DNA of 64,000 bases from NCED01 sp035493955 (GTDB lineage Bacteria > Pseudomonadota > Alphaproteobacteria > Caulobacterales > Caulobacteraceae), in contig DATJHI010000015.1 in NCBI GenBank assembly GCA_035493955.1, positions 124,001 through 188,000 on the forward strand, written 5' to 3'. A program made the position numbers and the translations under genes. This document shows, piece by piece, positions 11,531 to 21,163 of the stretch; position 1 is the first letter of the stretch, and every line of letters begins with the position of its first letter. The notes under the pieces are model-generated. The model was not told the origin of the DNA, ran no database searches, and saw nothing but the letters and a program-made list of their open reading frames with translations.

Positions 11531-12745
11531 ATGGCCGAACCCATGACCGTCAACGCCGATTCGAATCGCCCGCCGCTGGGGCGCGCCCGCCTGGCGCTGC
11601 TCAAGCGCCTGGCCGACGTGGTCTGCCTGCCGTCCAGCCGGGTCAACGGCTTCGAACGGGCCATGACCGGCGACCTACTGGTCGAGATGCTGCGCGAGGC
11701 GGCCCCGGCCGACCGCCTGCGGGTGTCCAAGCGTCTTTCCGCTCTGACCGACATCCCCAATCCGCTGCTGCGGCTGCTGCTCCGCGACGACCCCGAAGTC
11801 GCCCGTCCGATTCTGGAGGAGAGCGTCTCGCTCACCGATTGCGACCTGATCGGTTGCGTGCGCGAGGCCGGCCCTGAGCACCGGCGGATGATCGCTTCGC
11901 GCCGCCACCTCAACGAGGTGGTGGCGGACGCCCTGATCGACAGCCTTGAGCCGGCGACCGTGGAGGCCCTGCTGCAAAATGGCGAGGCCAAGCTCAGCCA
12001 GGCCGGGATCGAGGCGGTGGTCGCCGCCTCGCGCTTCCACGGGGCCTATATCCCCCTGCTGCTGCGCCGGGGCGAGCTGAAGCCCAGCCACGCCTATGTG
12101 CTGTTCTGGTGGGCGAATCCCGAATGCCGCAAGCTGATCCTCTCCCGCTTCGCGGTCAGCCGGGAGGTGCTCCAGGAGACCGCCGGCGACGTCTTTCCCC
12201 TGGCCGCCGCCGAGGAGTGGCAGGACCCGCTGGTCCGCAAGGCGCTGCAGTTCATCGAGCGACGCCAGCGCAACCGGGCGGCCCTGGAGAAGAGTCCCTA
12301 CGCCTCGCTCGACGAGGCCATCTCCGCGGCCGCAGGCGGCATGACCCGCCAGCTCGCCAGCGAGATCGCCTATCTGTCCGGGTTGAAGCCGATGACCGGG
12401 GCAAAGATCATGACCGATCCGGGCGGCGAGCCCTTGGCCATATTATGCAAGGCCACCGGCCTGCCGCGATCGGCGATCCGGGCCCTCTGGCGCGCGCTCA
12501 AGCGACCCGAAACCGATTTCCAGGGTCAGATCACGCCGGCCCTGGAGCGCACCCTGATGGTCTATGACATCATGGCGGTGGACCGCGCCCAGACCGTGCT
12601 CCGCTACTGGAACTGGGCCTTGTCCTCGGCGCTCACCCCTACTCTCGTGCGCGCCATCCGGTCAGGCGACGACGACGCCATCGACACCTATTCGCCACCC
12701 CAGCGCGCGGCCATGCTGGCCCTGGCCGAGGACTTCGGCGGCTGA
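11531..12745 (+). CDS. DUF2336 domain protein
   Basis: 404 residues, mostly predicted alpha-helical, with the repeat-like pattern of DUF2336 proteins that are common in Caulobacterales and Rhizobiales: DDPEVARPILEESVSLTD, then HRRMIASRRHLNEVVADALI. Molecular function is not established. The divergent neighbour is carA. Start ATG at 11531; a second ATG at 11543 is possible. Confidence 0.75.
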   Translation: MAEPMTVNADSNRPPLGRARLALLKRLADVVCLPSSRVNGFERAMTGDLLVEMLREAAPADRLRVSKRLSALTDIPNPLLRLLLRDDPEVARPILEESVSLTDCDLIGCVREAGPEHRRMIASRRHLNEVVADALIDSLEPATVEALLQNGEAKLSQAGIEAVVAASRFHGAYIPLLLRRGELKPSHAYVLFWWANPECRKLILSRFAVSREVLQETAGDVFPLAAAEEWQDPLVRKALQFIERRQRNRAALEKSPYASLDEAISAAAGGMTRQLASEIAYLSGLKPMTGAKIMTDPGGEPLAILCKATGLPRSAIRALWRALKRPETDFQGQITPALERTLMVYDIMAVDRAQTVLRYWNWALSSALTPTLVRAIRSGDDDAIDTYSPPQRAAMLALAEDFGG

Positions 12746-12899
12746 CCGGTCCAGCCGAAGTCAAGATCACCACAAATAAAAACACGCCCCCACCCTACGC
12801 GGTTGTTCCCTGATTTAAAGCTCTGTATGGGACCCGACGCAGGGCGTACGCGCCCATTCAGTTCATCGCCCCCTACGGGCTGGCGCGGAAACAGCAATC

Positions 12900-13295
12900 A
12901 TGGACGACCAACCCGAAGTCATCGAGATGACCGCCGAGATCGTGGCCGCTTATGTGGCCTCGAATTCCGTGGCGGCCAGCGATCTGCCGACCCTGATCCA
13001 TAGCGTCCACAAGGCCCTGAGCGACGGCGCGACGCCGGCTCCCGCCCCTCCGCAGGAGCCGGCGGTGTCGGCGCGGAAGTCGATCACCCCCGACTTCCTG
13101 ATCTGCCTGGAGGACGGCCGTCGTTTCAAGTCGCTGAAGCGGCACCTGCGCGCCAAATACGACCTCAGCCCGGAGGCCTATCGGGCCAAATGGGGCCTGC
13201 CCAAGGACTATCCGATGGTGGCGCCCAACTACGCCCGCGCCCGCTCTGAACTGGCCAAGCAGATCGGCCTCGGCCAAAGCGGTCGGAAAGGCTGA
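12900..13295 (+). CDS. MucR/Ros-family transcriptional regulator
   Basis: 131 residues. MucR proteins are alphaproteobacterial H-NS-like regulators binding AT-rich promoters. The signature is clear: DFLICLEDGRRFKSLKRHLRAKY followed by RAKWGLPKDYPMVAPNYA (each cited in part). The finger has CLED rather than a CxxC pair, so the second zinc-binding cysteine is absent, a variation known in this family. Upstream (12746-12899) is noncoding and relatively AT-rich. Confidence 0.92.
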   Translation: MDDQPEVIEMTAEIVAAYVASNSVAASDLPTLIHSVHKALSDGATPAPAPPQEPAVSARKSITPDFLICLEDGRRFKSLKRHLRAKYDLSPEAYRAKWGLPKDYPMVAPNYARARSELAKQIGLGQSGRKG

Positions 13296-13439
13296 GGCGC
13301 ACGCCAAGGTTGTGTTTTTTCCGCCACAGCCCTGCGTGACAAAAAGACTCTCCGGCGAATCGAAAAACGGCTTCCCCCGATTCGTTAGTTAAGGCATCGT
13401 AAGCGTCGTGATTCCAAGGGGTTGGGGAAGACTCCGCAT

Positions 13440-13928
13440 ATGCTGGCGCAAATATCGTCGTCACCCACTTCGGTGCGGAGCCACGAGGAGCTGTTCGCCT
13501 ACTGGACGTCCCTCCGCCAGGGGGGCCGCCTTCCAGCCCGCGCCCAGATCAATCCCGACCGGTTCAAGCGCCACCTACCGACGGTCAGTCTGATCGACGT
13601 GCTGGACGAACCCCGGGACTATCGCCTGCGCCTGGCCGGCACCGGCCTCTACGGGGTCTACGGCGGCGAGATCACCGGCAAGACCCTCGAAGACGTCTAT
13701 TCCCAGGACGCCGCCGACTACTGGCGCACCGAACTCGACCGAATCGTCGAGCAGGGCCGTCCCCAGGTGGGCTGCCATTCGCTGTCCTGGCGGGGACAGT
13801 CGCATCTGTCGATCCTGTGGATACGCCTGCCCTTGGCCAGCGACGGCAAGCGGGTCGACATGATCATGGGCTATGACCAGGTGATGGGCGGTGCCGACTT
13901 CCGCACCACCGGCATCCGCGCAGCCTAA
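13440..13928 (+). CDS. PAS-domain protein (PAS_5-like)
   Basis: 162 residues resembling alphaproteobacterial single PAS-domain proteins: a LFAYWTSLRQGGRLPAR-type opening, RFKRHLPTVSLIDVL, RLRLAGTGLYGVYGGEITGK, then WIRLPLASDGKRVDMIMGY. It has no output domain, so it is a sensory or partner-binding module of unknown role. The ATG at 13440 is preferred to an upstream TTG at 13422. The stop overlaps the convergent CinA-domain gene by 4 bases. Confidence 0.75.
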   Translation: MLAQISSSPTSVRSHEELFAYWTSLRQGGRLPARAQINPDRFKRHLPTVSLIDVLDEPRDYRLRLAGTGLYGVYGGEITGKTLEDVYSQDAADYWRTELDRIVEQGRPQVGCHSLSWRGQSHLSILWIRLPLASDGKRVDMIMGYDQVMGGADFRTTGIRAA

Positions 13929-14431
13929 CCCAAACGTTCGCTCAGCATGTCCAAGGCGGTCTCGATCGCCCGCAGGCGCACGCCCGCTCGATCGGTCTCG
14001 GCGAACCGGCGGCGGCGATGGAGGGTCGGACCGCCTCGCCGAGCGCTGGCGAAATGGACCAGGCCAGGGATGTCGTCGGGACCGCCCGGCCCGGCAAAGC
14101 CGGTGACGGCGAGGGCGATGTCGCCCCTGGAGCGCGCCAGGGCTCCTTCCGCCATCGCCCGCGCCACCGCTTCCGACACCGGTCCCGGGTCGTCGAGCAA
14201 AGCCAGGGGCACGCCCAGCATTTCGGACTTGGACTCCGCGTCATAGGTGATGAAGCCGCGTTCGAAGGCGTGGGAGCAGCCGGTGACGTCGGTGAGCAGG
14301 GACGCCAACAGCCCGCCCGTACAGCTTTCTGCGGTGACCAGGCGAAGCTTCTGACGGCATGCGGCCTGCAGCAGGCTCTCGACCTGGGCGTCGAGTTTAT
14401 CCGGCAGGGCTGGCGCAAGGGTTTCGGGCAT
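13925..14431 (-). CDS. CinA C-terminal domain protein (NMN amidohydrolase type)
   Basis: 168 residues made only of the CinA C-terminal domain, which in other bacteria deamidates nicotinamide mononucleotide (PncC activity). Signature LVTAESCTGGLLASLLTDV, with the catalytic Ser region, plus FITYDAESKSEMLGV and ALAVTGFAGPGG. The N-terminal MoCF-like domain of full CinA is absent, as in stand-alone PncC/YgaD proteins. ATG at 14431; longer frames upstream have no homologous features. Confidence 0.9.
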   Translation of the reverse strand: MPETLAPALPDKLDAQVESLLQAACRQKLRLVTAESCTGGLLASLLTDVTGCSHAFERGFITYDAESKSEMLGVPLALLDDPGPVSEAVARAMAEGALARSRGDIALAVTGFAGPGGPDDIPGLVHFASARRGGPTLHRRRRFAETDRAGVRLRAIETALDMLSERLG

Positions 14432-14499
14432 GTCGAAGTCGCAACGTCGGGAGGCCGGGCCCGTTCCCCGGGCCGGATGGACGTGGTAAGCGGCGGGCG

Positions 14500-14883
14500 A
14501 TGAGGTGGCCCGGCCGGATCTTCGCCCTGCCTTTGGTGCTGCTCGGCCTGCTTTTGCAGATCGGCGCGCCGATCGACGCCGCGCGCATGGCCGCGGCCAT
14601 GGCCGACCCCTTCGCCTCCATGCCGGTCTGTTCGCCGGACAAGACCTCCGCGCCGTCCGGGCGTCAGGTTCCCGCCGACCACCATGGCGATCACGACTGC
14701 TGCATCGCCGCCGCCTTCGCGGCGACGGGCGGGGAGCCCGCCTCCACCGGCGCGTTCGCGCCGACATTGTCGGTGGCGGAGATCGGCCGCCCGCAGTTCG
14801 CGGTCCAGGCCTCGCCCCGCGGCCCACCGTCGCGCCGGGCCAACGCCGCCCGAGCGCCCCCCGTCCCCCTTCGACTGGTCTGA
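14500..14883 (+). CDS. DUF2946-like small secreted protein
   Basis: 127 residues with an N-terminal hydrophobic segment (PGRIFALPLVLLGLLLQIG) that may be a signal peptide or anchor, a His/Cys-rich stretch (ADHHGDHDCCIAAAF), and a C-terminal RAPP motif typical of DUF2946 proteins. Family members are often found beside copper-type TonB receptors, and a TonB receptor follows 77 bases downstream. A role in metal handling is inferred from the His/Cys cluster and context only. Confidence 0.6.
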   Translation: MRWPGRIFALPLVLLGLLLQIGAPIDAARMAAAMADPFASMPVCSPDKTSAPSGRQVPADHHGDHDCCIAAAFAATGGEPASTGAFAPTLSVAEIGRPQFAVQASPRGPPSRRANAARAPPVPLRLV

Positions 14884-14960
14884 TACGCCGCGAGGGGCCA
14901 ACGACCCCGCGCGCCTGAAAACCACGGCCGCCGCGCATCGGCAGGCCCCGGGGACGATCC

Positions 14961-17252
14961 ATGAAAACCGTGCTTCTGGTGAGCGCCAGCGCGCTCGCCT
15001 TTTCGACGGCCGCTCGCGCCGACACCGACCTGGCCGCCGACACCGTGTCGCAGGCCGTCGTGACCGCGCCGCACGCCACTCTCGACCTCAGCGCGCCGCC
15101 GACTACCGCGGCCGGCGTGACCGCGGAGACCATCGCCAGGACCATCAACGTCCTGACCCCCGAAGACACCCTGCGCTACCTGCCCGACGTGCTGATCCGC
15201 CAGCGCCACATCGGCGACACCCAGTCGCCGATCACCACCCGCACCTCGGGCGTCGGCGCCTCGGCGCGCAGCCTGATCTATGTCGACGGGGTGCTGATCT
15301 CCTCCCTGATCGGCAACAACAACACCTCGGCCTCGCCCAAGTGGGGTCTGGTCTCGCCTGACGCGGTCGAGCGGGTGGACGTGCTGTACGGTCCGTTCGC
15401 GGCGGCCTACGCCGGCAACTCCATCGGCGCGGTCGTGGCCTTCACCACCCGCATGCCGGGCGCCTTCGAGGCCAGCGCCCAGGTCCAGGGCGCGACCCAG
15501 GCCTTCGCCAAATACGGCGACGACCGCAGTTACGGGACCTGGCGCTTCGCCGCCAACCTGGGCGACCGCTTCGACAAGCTGGCCTTCCGGCTCAGCTACA
15601 ACCATCTGGACAGCCGCGCCCAGCCCCTGGCCTACGCCACCGCCGCCGCGCCGGTCACACCCAGCACGGCGGGAACCCCGGCCACTGGAGCCTACAGCGA
15701 CGCCAACCGCGCCAACACCCCCATCGTGGTCCTGGGCTCGACCGGAATCGAGCACCAGATCCAGGACAACCTGTCCGGCCGGATCGCCTATGACGTCGGA
15801 CCCCAGGTCACGGCCGCCTACACCTTCGGCCTGTTCTTCAACAACGACCGCTCCACCGTGAACAGCTATCTGCGCGACCCGGGCGGCCAGCCGGTCTATT
15901 CGGGCGCGCTGAATATCGGCGACCGGGCCTACACGGTCCCGGCCAGCGCCTTCTCCGCCTCGGTCTACCATCTGGACGAGACCCAGTTCGCCCAGGGGCT
16001 GTCGCTGGGCTCCCACACCGGGGGCGCCTTCGATTTCAACCTGACCGGCGCGACCTTCGACTACATCAAGAGCCAGCAACGCATCCCGTCGGGCGCCCTG
16101 CCCGCCGCCTTCACCGGCGGCGCGGGCTCCAGCACCGTCCTGGACGGGACCGGCTGGTTCACCCTGGACGCCCAGGGAACCTGGCGCCCGTTCGGTGCGG
16201 ACGGATCCCAGGTGGTCAGCTTCGGCGCCCACCAGGACCAGTTCCATCTGAACAACCCGCGTTACGCCCTAACCGACTGGATCGCCGGCGCGCCCGGCGC
16301 GACGCTTTCGCTCAGCCGCGGCCGCACCCGGACCCAGGCCTTGTGGGTTCAAGACGCCTGGAGCATCACGCCTCGGGTGAAGGCCACCCTGGGCGTCCGC
16401 TATGAAAGCTGGCGCGCCTTCGACGGCTTGAACTATTCCGCCTCGCCGGCGCTAAACGCCGTCCAGCCGGAGCTCAACCGCACCGCCTTCTCGCCCAAGG
16501 CGGTGCTGGCCTGGTCGCCGTCCGACGCCTGGACCCTGAAGGGATCGATCGGCGTGGCCTATCGCTTCCCCACCGTGACCGAGCTCTACCAGGCCATCGC
16601 CACGGGGGTGCAACTGTCGGTCCCCAACCCGAACCTGAAGCCGGAGCGCTCGGTCTCCAGCGAACTGTCGGCGGAGCGGACCTGGTCGAGCGGCGTCGTC
16701 CGTCTGACCCTGTTCCACGAGCGGATCCGCAATACGCTGCTGTCACAGACCGCCCCGCTGCCGATCGGCTCGACCACCCTGGTCAGCTTCGTCCAGAACG
16801 TCGACCAGACCAGCGCCACCGGAATCGAACTGGTCGCCGACCAGAAGGACGTGCTGATCAAGGGCCTGGAGCTGTCGGGATGGGCGACCTATGTCGACGC
16901 GGCCATCGACAAGGACGCCGCCTTCGCCGCCGCCGTCGGCAAGGCCCTGCCCCAACTGCCGAAATGGCGCGGCGCAGTGGTGGCGACCTACAGTCCGACG
17001 GCCCGCTGGGATGTGACCTTGGCGGCCCGTTACAGCGATCGCGCCTTCGCGACGATCGACAACAGCGACCACTACGCCAACACCTACCAGGGTTTCAGCG
17101 GCTACTTCGTCGCCGACGCCCATCTCCGCTACAAGCTGACGCCGCACCTGGCCGCGGACCTGGGGGTCGACAACCTCGGGGGGCGGTCCTACTTCCTGTT
17201 CCACCCGTTCCCGCAGCGGACCTTCGTCGCCGATCTGAAGTACAGCTACTGA
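14961..17252 (+). CDS. TonB-dependent outer-membrane receptor
   Basis: 763 residues. Signal peptide at 1-20 (cleaved after a SARA-type site near ARADTD). Plug domain about 45-170 with DTLRYLPDVLIRQRHIG, SLIYVDGVLI and AVERVDVLYGPFAAAYAGNSIGA (cited in part). The C-terminal beta-barrel ends in an aromatic residue (…ADLKYSY). The substrate is unknown; the DUF2946 neighbour hints at copper or another metal complex. No obvious regulator site was seen, but an OmpR-type response regulator follows. Confidence 0.92.
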   Translation: MKTVLLVSASALAFSTAARADTDLAADTVSQAVVTAPHATLDLSAPPTTAAGVTAETIARTINVLTPEDTLRYLPDVLIRQRHIGDTQSPITTRTSGVGASARSLIYVDGVLISSLIGNNNTSASPKWGLVSPDAVERVDVLYGPFAAAYAGNSIGAVVAFTTRMPGAFEASAQVQGATQAFAKYGDDRSYGTWRFAANLGDRFDKLAFRLSYNHLDSRAQPLAYATAAAPVTPSTAGTPATGAYSDANRANTPIVVLGSTGIEHQIQDNLSGRIAYDVGPQVTAAYTFGLFFNNDRSTVNSYLRDPGGQPVYSGALNIGDRAYTVPASAFSASVYHLDETQFAQGLSLGSHTGGAFDFNLTGATFDYIKSQQRIPSGALPAAFTGGAGSSTVLDGTGWFTLDAQGTWRPFGADGSQVVSFGAHQDQFHLNNPRYALTDWIAGAPGATLSLSRGRTRTQALWVQDAWSITPRVKATLGVRYESWRAFDGLNYSASPALNAVQPELNRTAFSPKAVLAWSPSDAWTLKGSIGVAYRFPTVTELYQAIATGVQLSVPNPNLKPERSVSSELSAERTWSSGVVRLTLFHERIRNTLLSQTAPLPIGSTTLVSFVQNVDQTSATGIELVADQKDVLIKGLELSGWATYVDAAIDKDAAFAAAVGKALPQLPKWRGAVVATYSPTARWDVTLAARYSDRAFATIDNSDHYANTYQGFSGYFVADAHLRYKLTPHLAADLGVDNLGGRSYFLFHPFPQRTFVADLKYSY

Positions 17253-17369
17253 CCGGCCCAGGGTCCGACCGATTGCCCGCGTCGTTCATCTGGCGGCGGC
17301 TGGCGGCTTGGCCTACATGGGAGGGGCCGATCCGCCAGCCGACGGCGTCGCCAACGCGTGTTCCCGCCC

Positions 17370-18068
17370 GTGTCAGCCTCCAAGACCAACCTCAAGACCA
17401 TCTTGGTCATCGATGACGACGAGGATCTCCGCTCCGCCCTGGCCGAACAGTTGGGGCTGGAGGGCGAGTTCCGTGCGGTCGAGGCCGCTACGGGCGAGGC
17501 CGGAGTGGCGGCGGCGATCGCCGAGCGCCCCGACCTGATCCTGCTCGACGTGGATCTGCCCGACATGACCGGCCACCAGGTCTGCCGGCGTCTGCGCGAG
17601 GCGGGGGTGCGCAATCCGGTGATCATGCTGACCGCCGCCAGCGCGGACGCCGACACCATCGAGGGCCTGGAATCGGGGGCGAACGACTATGTCACCAAGC
17701 CGTTCCGGTTCGCGGTCCTCGCCGCCCGCATCCGCGCCCAGCTGCGCAGTCACGAACAGTCCGAGGATGCGGTCTTCCGCATCGGACCCTATGAGTTCCG
17801 CCCCGCCGCCAAGCTGCTGGTCGACGAACGGCAGAAAAAGATCCGCCTGACGGAAAAGGAAACCAGCATCCTGAAATACCTCTACCGCGCCGGAGCCCAG
17901 CCGGTGTCGCGCGAGGAACTGCTGGCCGAGGTCTGGGGCTACAACGCGGGCGTCACCACCCACACCCTGGAGACGCACATCTATCGGCTGCGGCAGAAGA
18001 TCGAGCCCGATCCGGGAGCGGCGCGCCTGCTGCTGACCGAGGCGGGCGGGTACCGGTTGGAGCCCTAG
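17370..18068 (+). CDS. OmpR/PhoB-family response regulator
   Basis: About 232 residues. Receiver domain with acidic pair DDDED near residue 14, phosphoacceptor in LILLDVDLPDMTG, and Lys in YVTKPFRF; then a C-terminal winged helix (RLTEKETSILKYLYRAG, THTLETHIYRLRQKIE). GTG at 17370 is chosen (N-terminus SASKTNLKTILVIDDD); another GTG at 17358 is in frame. No histidine kinase is adjacent. The stop overlaps the convergent XRE regulator by 4 bases. Confidence 0.9.
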   Translation: MSASKTNLKTILVIDDDEDLRSALAEQLGLEGEFRAVEAATGEAGVAAAIAERPDLILLDVDLPDMTGHQVCRRLREAGVRNPVIMLTAASADADTIEGLESGANDYVTKPFRFAVLAARIRAQLRSHEQSEDAVFRIGPYEFRPAAKLLVDERQKKIRLTEKETSILKYLYRAGAQPVSREELLAEVWGYNAGVTTHTLETHIYRLRQKIEPDPGAARLLLTEAGGYRLEP

Positions 18069-18496
18069 GTTCCCTCGACGGGGTCTTCTTCTTCCTCGGC
18101 CAGGGCCTTGACCAGGTCGAGGACGCGGCGGCGGACGCGGCCGCGCTTGAGCTTGGGAAACAGGGCGGCGAGCTCCAGCCCCTCGGGGGTCATCACCAGG
18201 TCGTGCATGAATTCGCGGCCCTCAATCACCTCGAGGCCGGGATCGATGGTATCGGCGAGGCCGTCGAAGAAATAGGTGACCGAGGTCTGCAGGGCCCGAG
18301 CGATCTCGTACAACTTCGAAGCCGAGACCCGGTTGGCCCCGCGCTCGTATTTCTGCACCTGTTGGAAAGTCAGGCCGAGTTGGTCGGCGAGCCGCTCCTG
18401 GCTAACGCCGAGCAGCTTGCGTCGCATCCGGATGCGGGCGCCCACATGCAAGTCGACAGGGTTAGGCCCCCGGTCGAGATCCGCGGTCTGGTCCAT
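18065..18496 (-). CDS. XRE-family transcriptional regulator
   Basis: About 143 residues. The helix-turn-helix spans about residues 20-75: GARIRMRRKLLGVSQERLADQ, LTFQQVQKYERGANRVSASKL (in parts). It is the common alphaproteobacterial type with a C-terminal helical acidic tail (ALAEEEEDPVEGT). The start ATG at 18496 (MDQTADLDRG) is favoured; an in-frame ATG at 18559 would add 21 residues. Targets are unknown. Confidence 0.85.
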   Translation of the reverse strand: MDQTADLDRGPNPVDLHVGARIRMRRKLLGVSQERLADQLGLTFQQVQKYERGANRVSASKLYEIARALQTSVTYFFDGLADTIDPGLEVIEGREFMHDLVMTPEGLELAALFPKLKRGRVRRRVLDLVKALAEEEEDPVEGT

Positions 18497-18594
18497 CAAT
18501 GCGAAACGGCCTTCTGAGCGGCCCAATGTCAAGCTCTCCGATTGTGTTCTTTTGTCCATAGTCACACGAAGGCAAGATGGGCAAACATGATCGC

Positions 18595-19752
18595 TCAAAC
18601 GGCGAGTGCTGATATTATCCGATCCAACACCAACCTCCCCCCCATTGTAGTCCGTAAACGCTCAATATCCCAATCAATCAGCCTTAGCTCCGCCAGGGCG
18701 CCGATCCGAGGCTCCGAAGGTGAAAGCCCCAGCGGCGCCAAGTCTTTCCAGGCCACTCCTTCGACTGTGCGAAGCCCGTTCAGCAACCGCTCTTCCGCGA
18801 TCGCCGCCGGCTCCAACTGCTCCCGCACGGCCCAGCCGACCCCCGTCCGGCGGACGCGTGCGACATAATCGCCGACTCCCCTCGCCGCTTCGGTGGCGAG
18901 GCGGCGATCCGGCGCCTCGGTCAACCGCCCATGCGCGCCCGGACCGACCCCAACGTAATCCTGGCCCCGCCAGTAGATCAAATTGTGGCGCGCCCTCGGA
19001 GCTTGGCCCCGCGCGTGGTTGGACACCTCATAGGCCTCGAATCCGAGCCCTTCCAGCACGGATTGGGTGAGTTCGTAGAGTTCGGCCCCCAGTTCGGGCT
19101 CGACCGCGGCAAACCGGCCGCGCCGGACCGCCCGGTCGAAGGCCGTGCCCGGCTCAATGGTCAGCTGGTATGGCGACAGATGTTCGGCGCCCAGCCCAAC
19201 GGCGCGTTCCAGGGCCTCGCGCCAAGCCGCAGCCGTCTGCCCCGGCAGGGCGTAGATCAGGTCCAGGGAAAGGCGATCGAAGATATGGGCCCCGGCCGAC
19301 GCCGCCCGACGGGCCGTGTCGGCGTCGTGGTTGCGCCCGAGGAAGCCCAGGCTGGAATCGTCCAGGGCCTGGACCCCGAGCGACAGGCGCCCCACCCCGG
19401 CGTCGGCGAAGGCTCGGAACCTCTCGGCCTCGGCGTCGGTCGGATTGGCCTCCAGGGTGACCTCCACCTCGGGTTCCGGAGTCCACAGGGACCTGGCGAG
19501 GGCGATCAGTCCCCCGGCGGCCTCGGGGTCCATCAACGAAGGCGTGCCGCCCCCGAAGAAGATCGACACCAGCCGGCGCGGGCCGGTGATTGCCGCCTGG
19601 GCCCTCAGGTCGTCGGCGATGGCCAGGACCAGTTCGGCCTGTTCTTCACGACGTCCGCGGTCGCGCACCACGTTGAAGTCGCAGTAGGGACAGATGCGCG
19701 CGCAGTAGGGCCAATGGATGTAGACGCCGAGAGGCGGCGCCGGAGGCGTCAA
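18595..19752 (-). CDS. hemW: Radical SAM heme chaperone HemW
   Basis: 385 residues. Radical SAM cluster motif CARICPYC near residue 17 (CxxxCxxC, with the extra Cys typical of HemW/HemN-like proteins), followed by IFFGGGTPSL, TLEANP, GVGRLSLGVQALDD, and SLDLIYALPGQT. HemW carries and inserts heme in other bacteria; it is often misannotated as coproporphyrinogen oxidase. The start overlaps the rdgB stop by 4 bases, giving a leftward rph-rdgB-hemW operon. Confidence 0.93.
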   Translation of the reverse strand: MTPPAPPLGVYIHWPYCARICPYCDFNVVRDRGRREEQAELVLAIADDLRAQAAITGPRRLVSIFFGGGTPSLMDPEAAGGLIALARSLWTPEPEVEVTLEANPTDAEAERFRAFADAGVGRLSLGVQALDDSSLGFLGRNHDADTARRAASAGAHIFDRLSLDLIYALPGQTAAAWREALERAVGLGAEHLSPYQLTIEPGTAFDRAVRRGRFAAVEPELGAELYELTQSVLEGLGFEAYEVSNHARGQAPRARHNLIYWRGQDYVGVGPGAHGRLTEAPDRRLATEAARGVGDYVARVRRTGVGWAVREQLEPAAIAEERLLNGLRTVEGVAWKDLAPLGLSPSEPRIGALAELRLIDWDIERLRTTMGGRLVLDRIISALAV

Positions 19753-20360
19753 AACAGCGCCGCCTTCAGGGCCTCGAAGGCCCGCGCGCGGTGGCTGATG
19801 GCGTGCTTGGCGGCGGGATCCATCTCGCCGAAGGTGAGGATCTCGCCGTTGGCGACGAAGATCGGGTCGTAGCCGAAGCCGCGTTCGCCCTGGCCGGGGA
19901 ACATCAGGGTCCCGTCGACCCGTCCCTCGACCGCCACCACCGGCCCGCGCGGCCAGGCCACGGCCAGGGCGCAGGTGAACCAGGCGCGCCGGTCTCCGCT
20001 GCCGCGGGCCTTCAGTTCACGCTCCACCCGGGCCATGGCGAAGGCGAAGTCGCGCGGCCGGCCCGGACCGCGTTCGCCCCAGCGCGCCGACTGCACCCCC
20101 GGCGCCCCATCCAATCCGGCCACCGACAGGCCGGAGTCGTCGGCGATGGCGACGAGGTCGCTGGCGTCAGCGGCGGTGCGGGCCTTCAGCACCGCATTGC
20201 CGACGAAGGTGGCCTCCGTTTCCTCAGGCTCGGCCAGGCCGAGGTCCCCGGCCGCCACGGTTTCGAACCGTCCGTCCAGAAGATCGGCTATCTCGCGCAC
20301 CTTGCCGGCGTTGTGGGTGGCGACGACGAGGCGCTGGCCGGGGAGGAGCTGAAGGGTCAT
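19749..20360 (-). CDS. rdgB: XTP/dITP diphosphatase (RdgB/HAM1)
   Basis: 203 residues. Removes ITP/XTP-type nucleotides by cleaving to monophosphate and pyrophosphate. Motifs: VVATHNAGKVREI at the start, IADDSGLSVAGLDGAPGVQSARW (in part), and GFGYDPIFV. Normal length. It lies 3 bases after rph and overlaps hemW. Confidence 0.95.
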   Translation of the reverse strand: MTLQLLPGQRLVVATHNAGKVREIADLLDGRFETVAAGDLGLAEPEETEATFVGNAVLKARTAADASDLVAIADDSGLSVAGLDGAPGVQSARWGERGPGRPRDFAFAMARVERELKARGSGDRRAWFTCALAVAWPRGPVVAVEGRVDGTLMFPGQGERGFGYDPIFVANGEILTFGEMDPAAKHAISHRARAFEALKAALF

Positions 20361-20363
20361 CGG

Positions 20364-21080
<717 letters not shown>

Positions 21081-21163
21081 GAGGATTCCTGGGGACATGG
21101 GCCTAGCGCTTGCGCCAGGATCAGCGCCGCTTATCCTAACAGGCGAACGAGCGTCCACCTGCT

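Noticed and set aside
21081..21163. CIRCE element expected near hrcA
   Set aside because: No TTAGCACTC-N9-GAGTGCTAA match in the hrcA/rph gap, so hrcA is not evidently autoregulated by CIRCE here.
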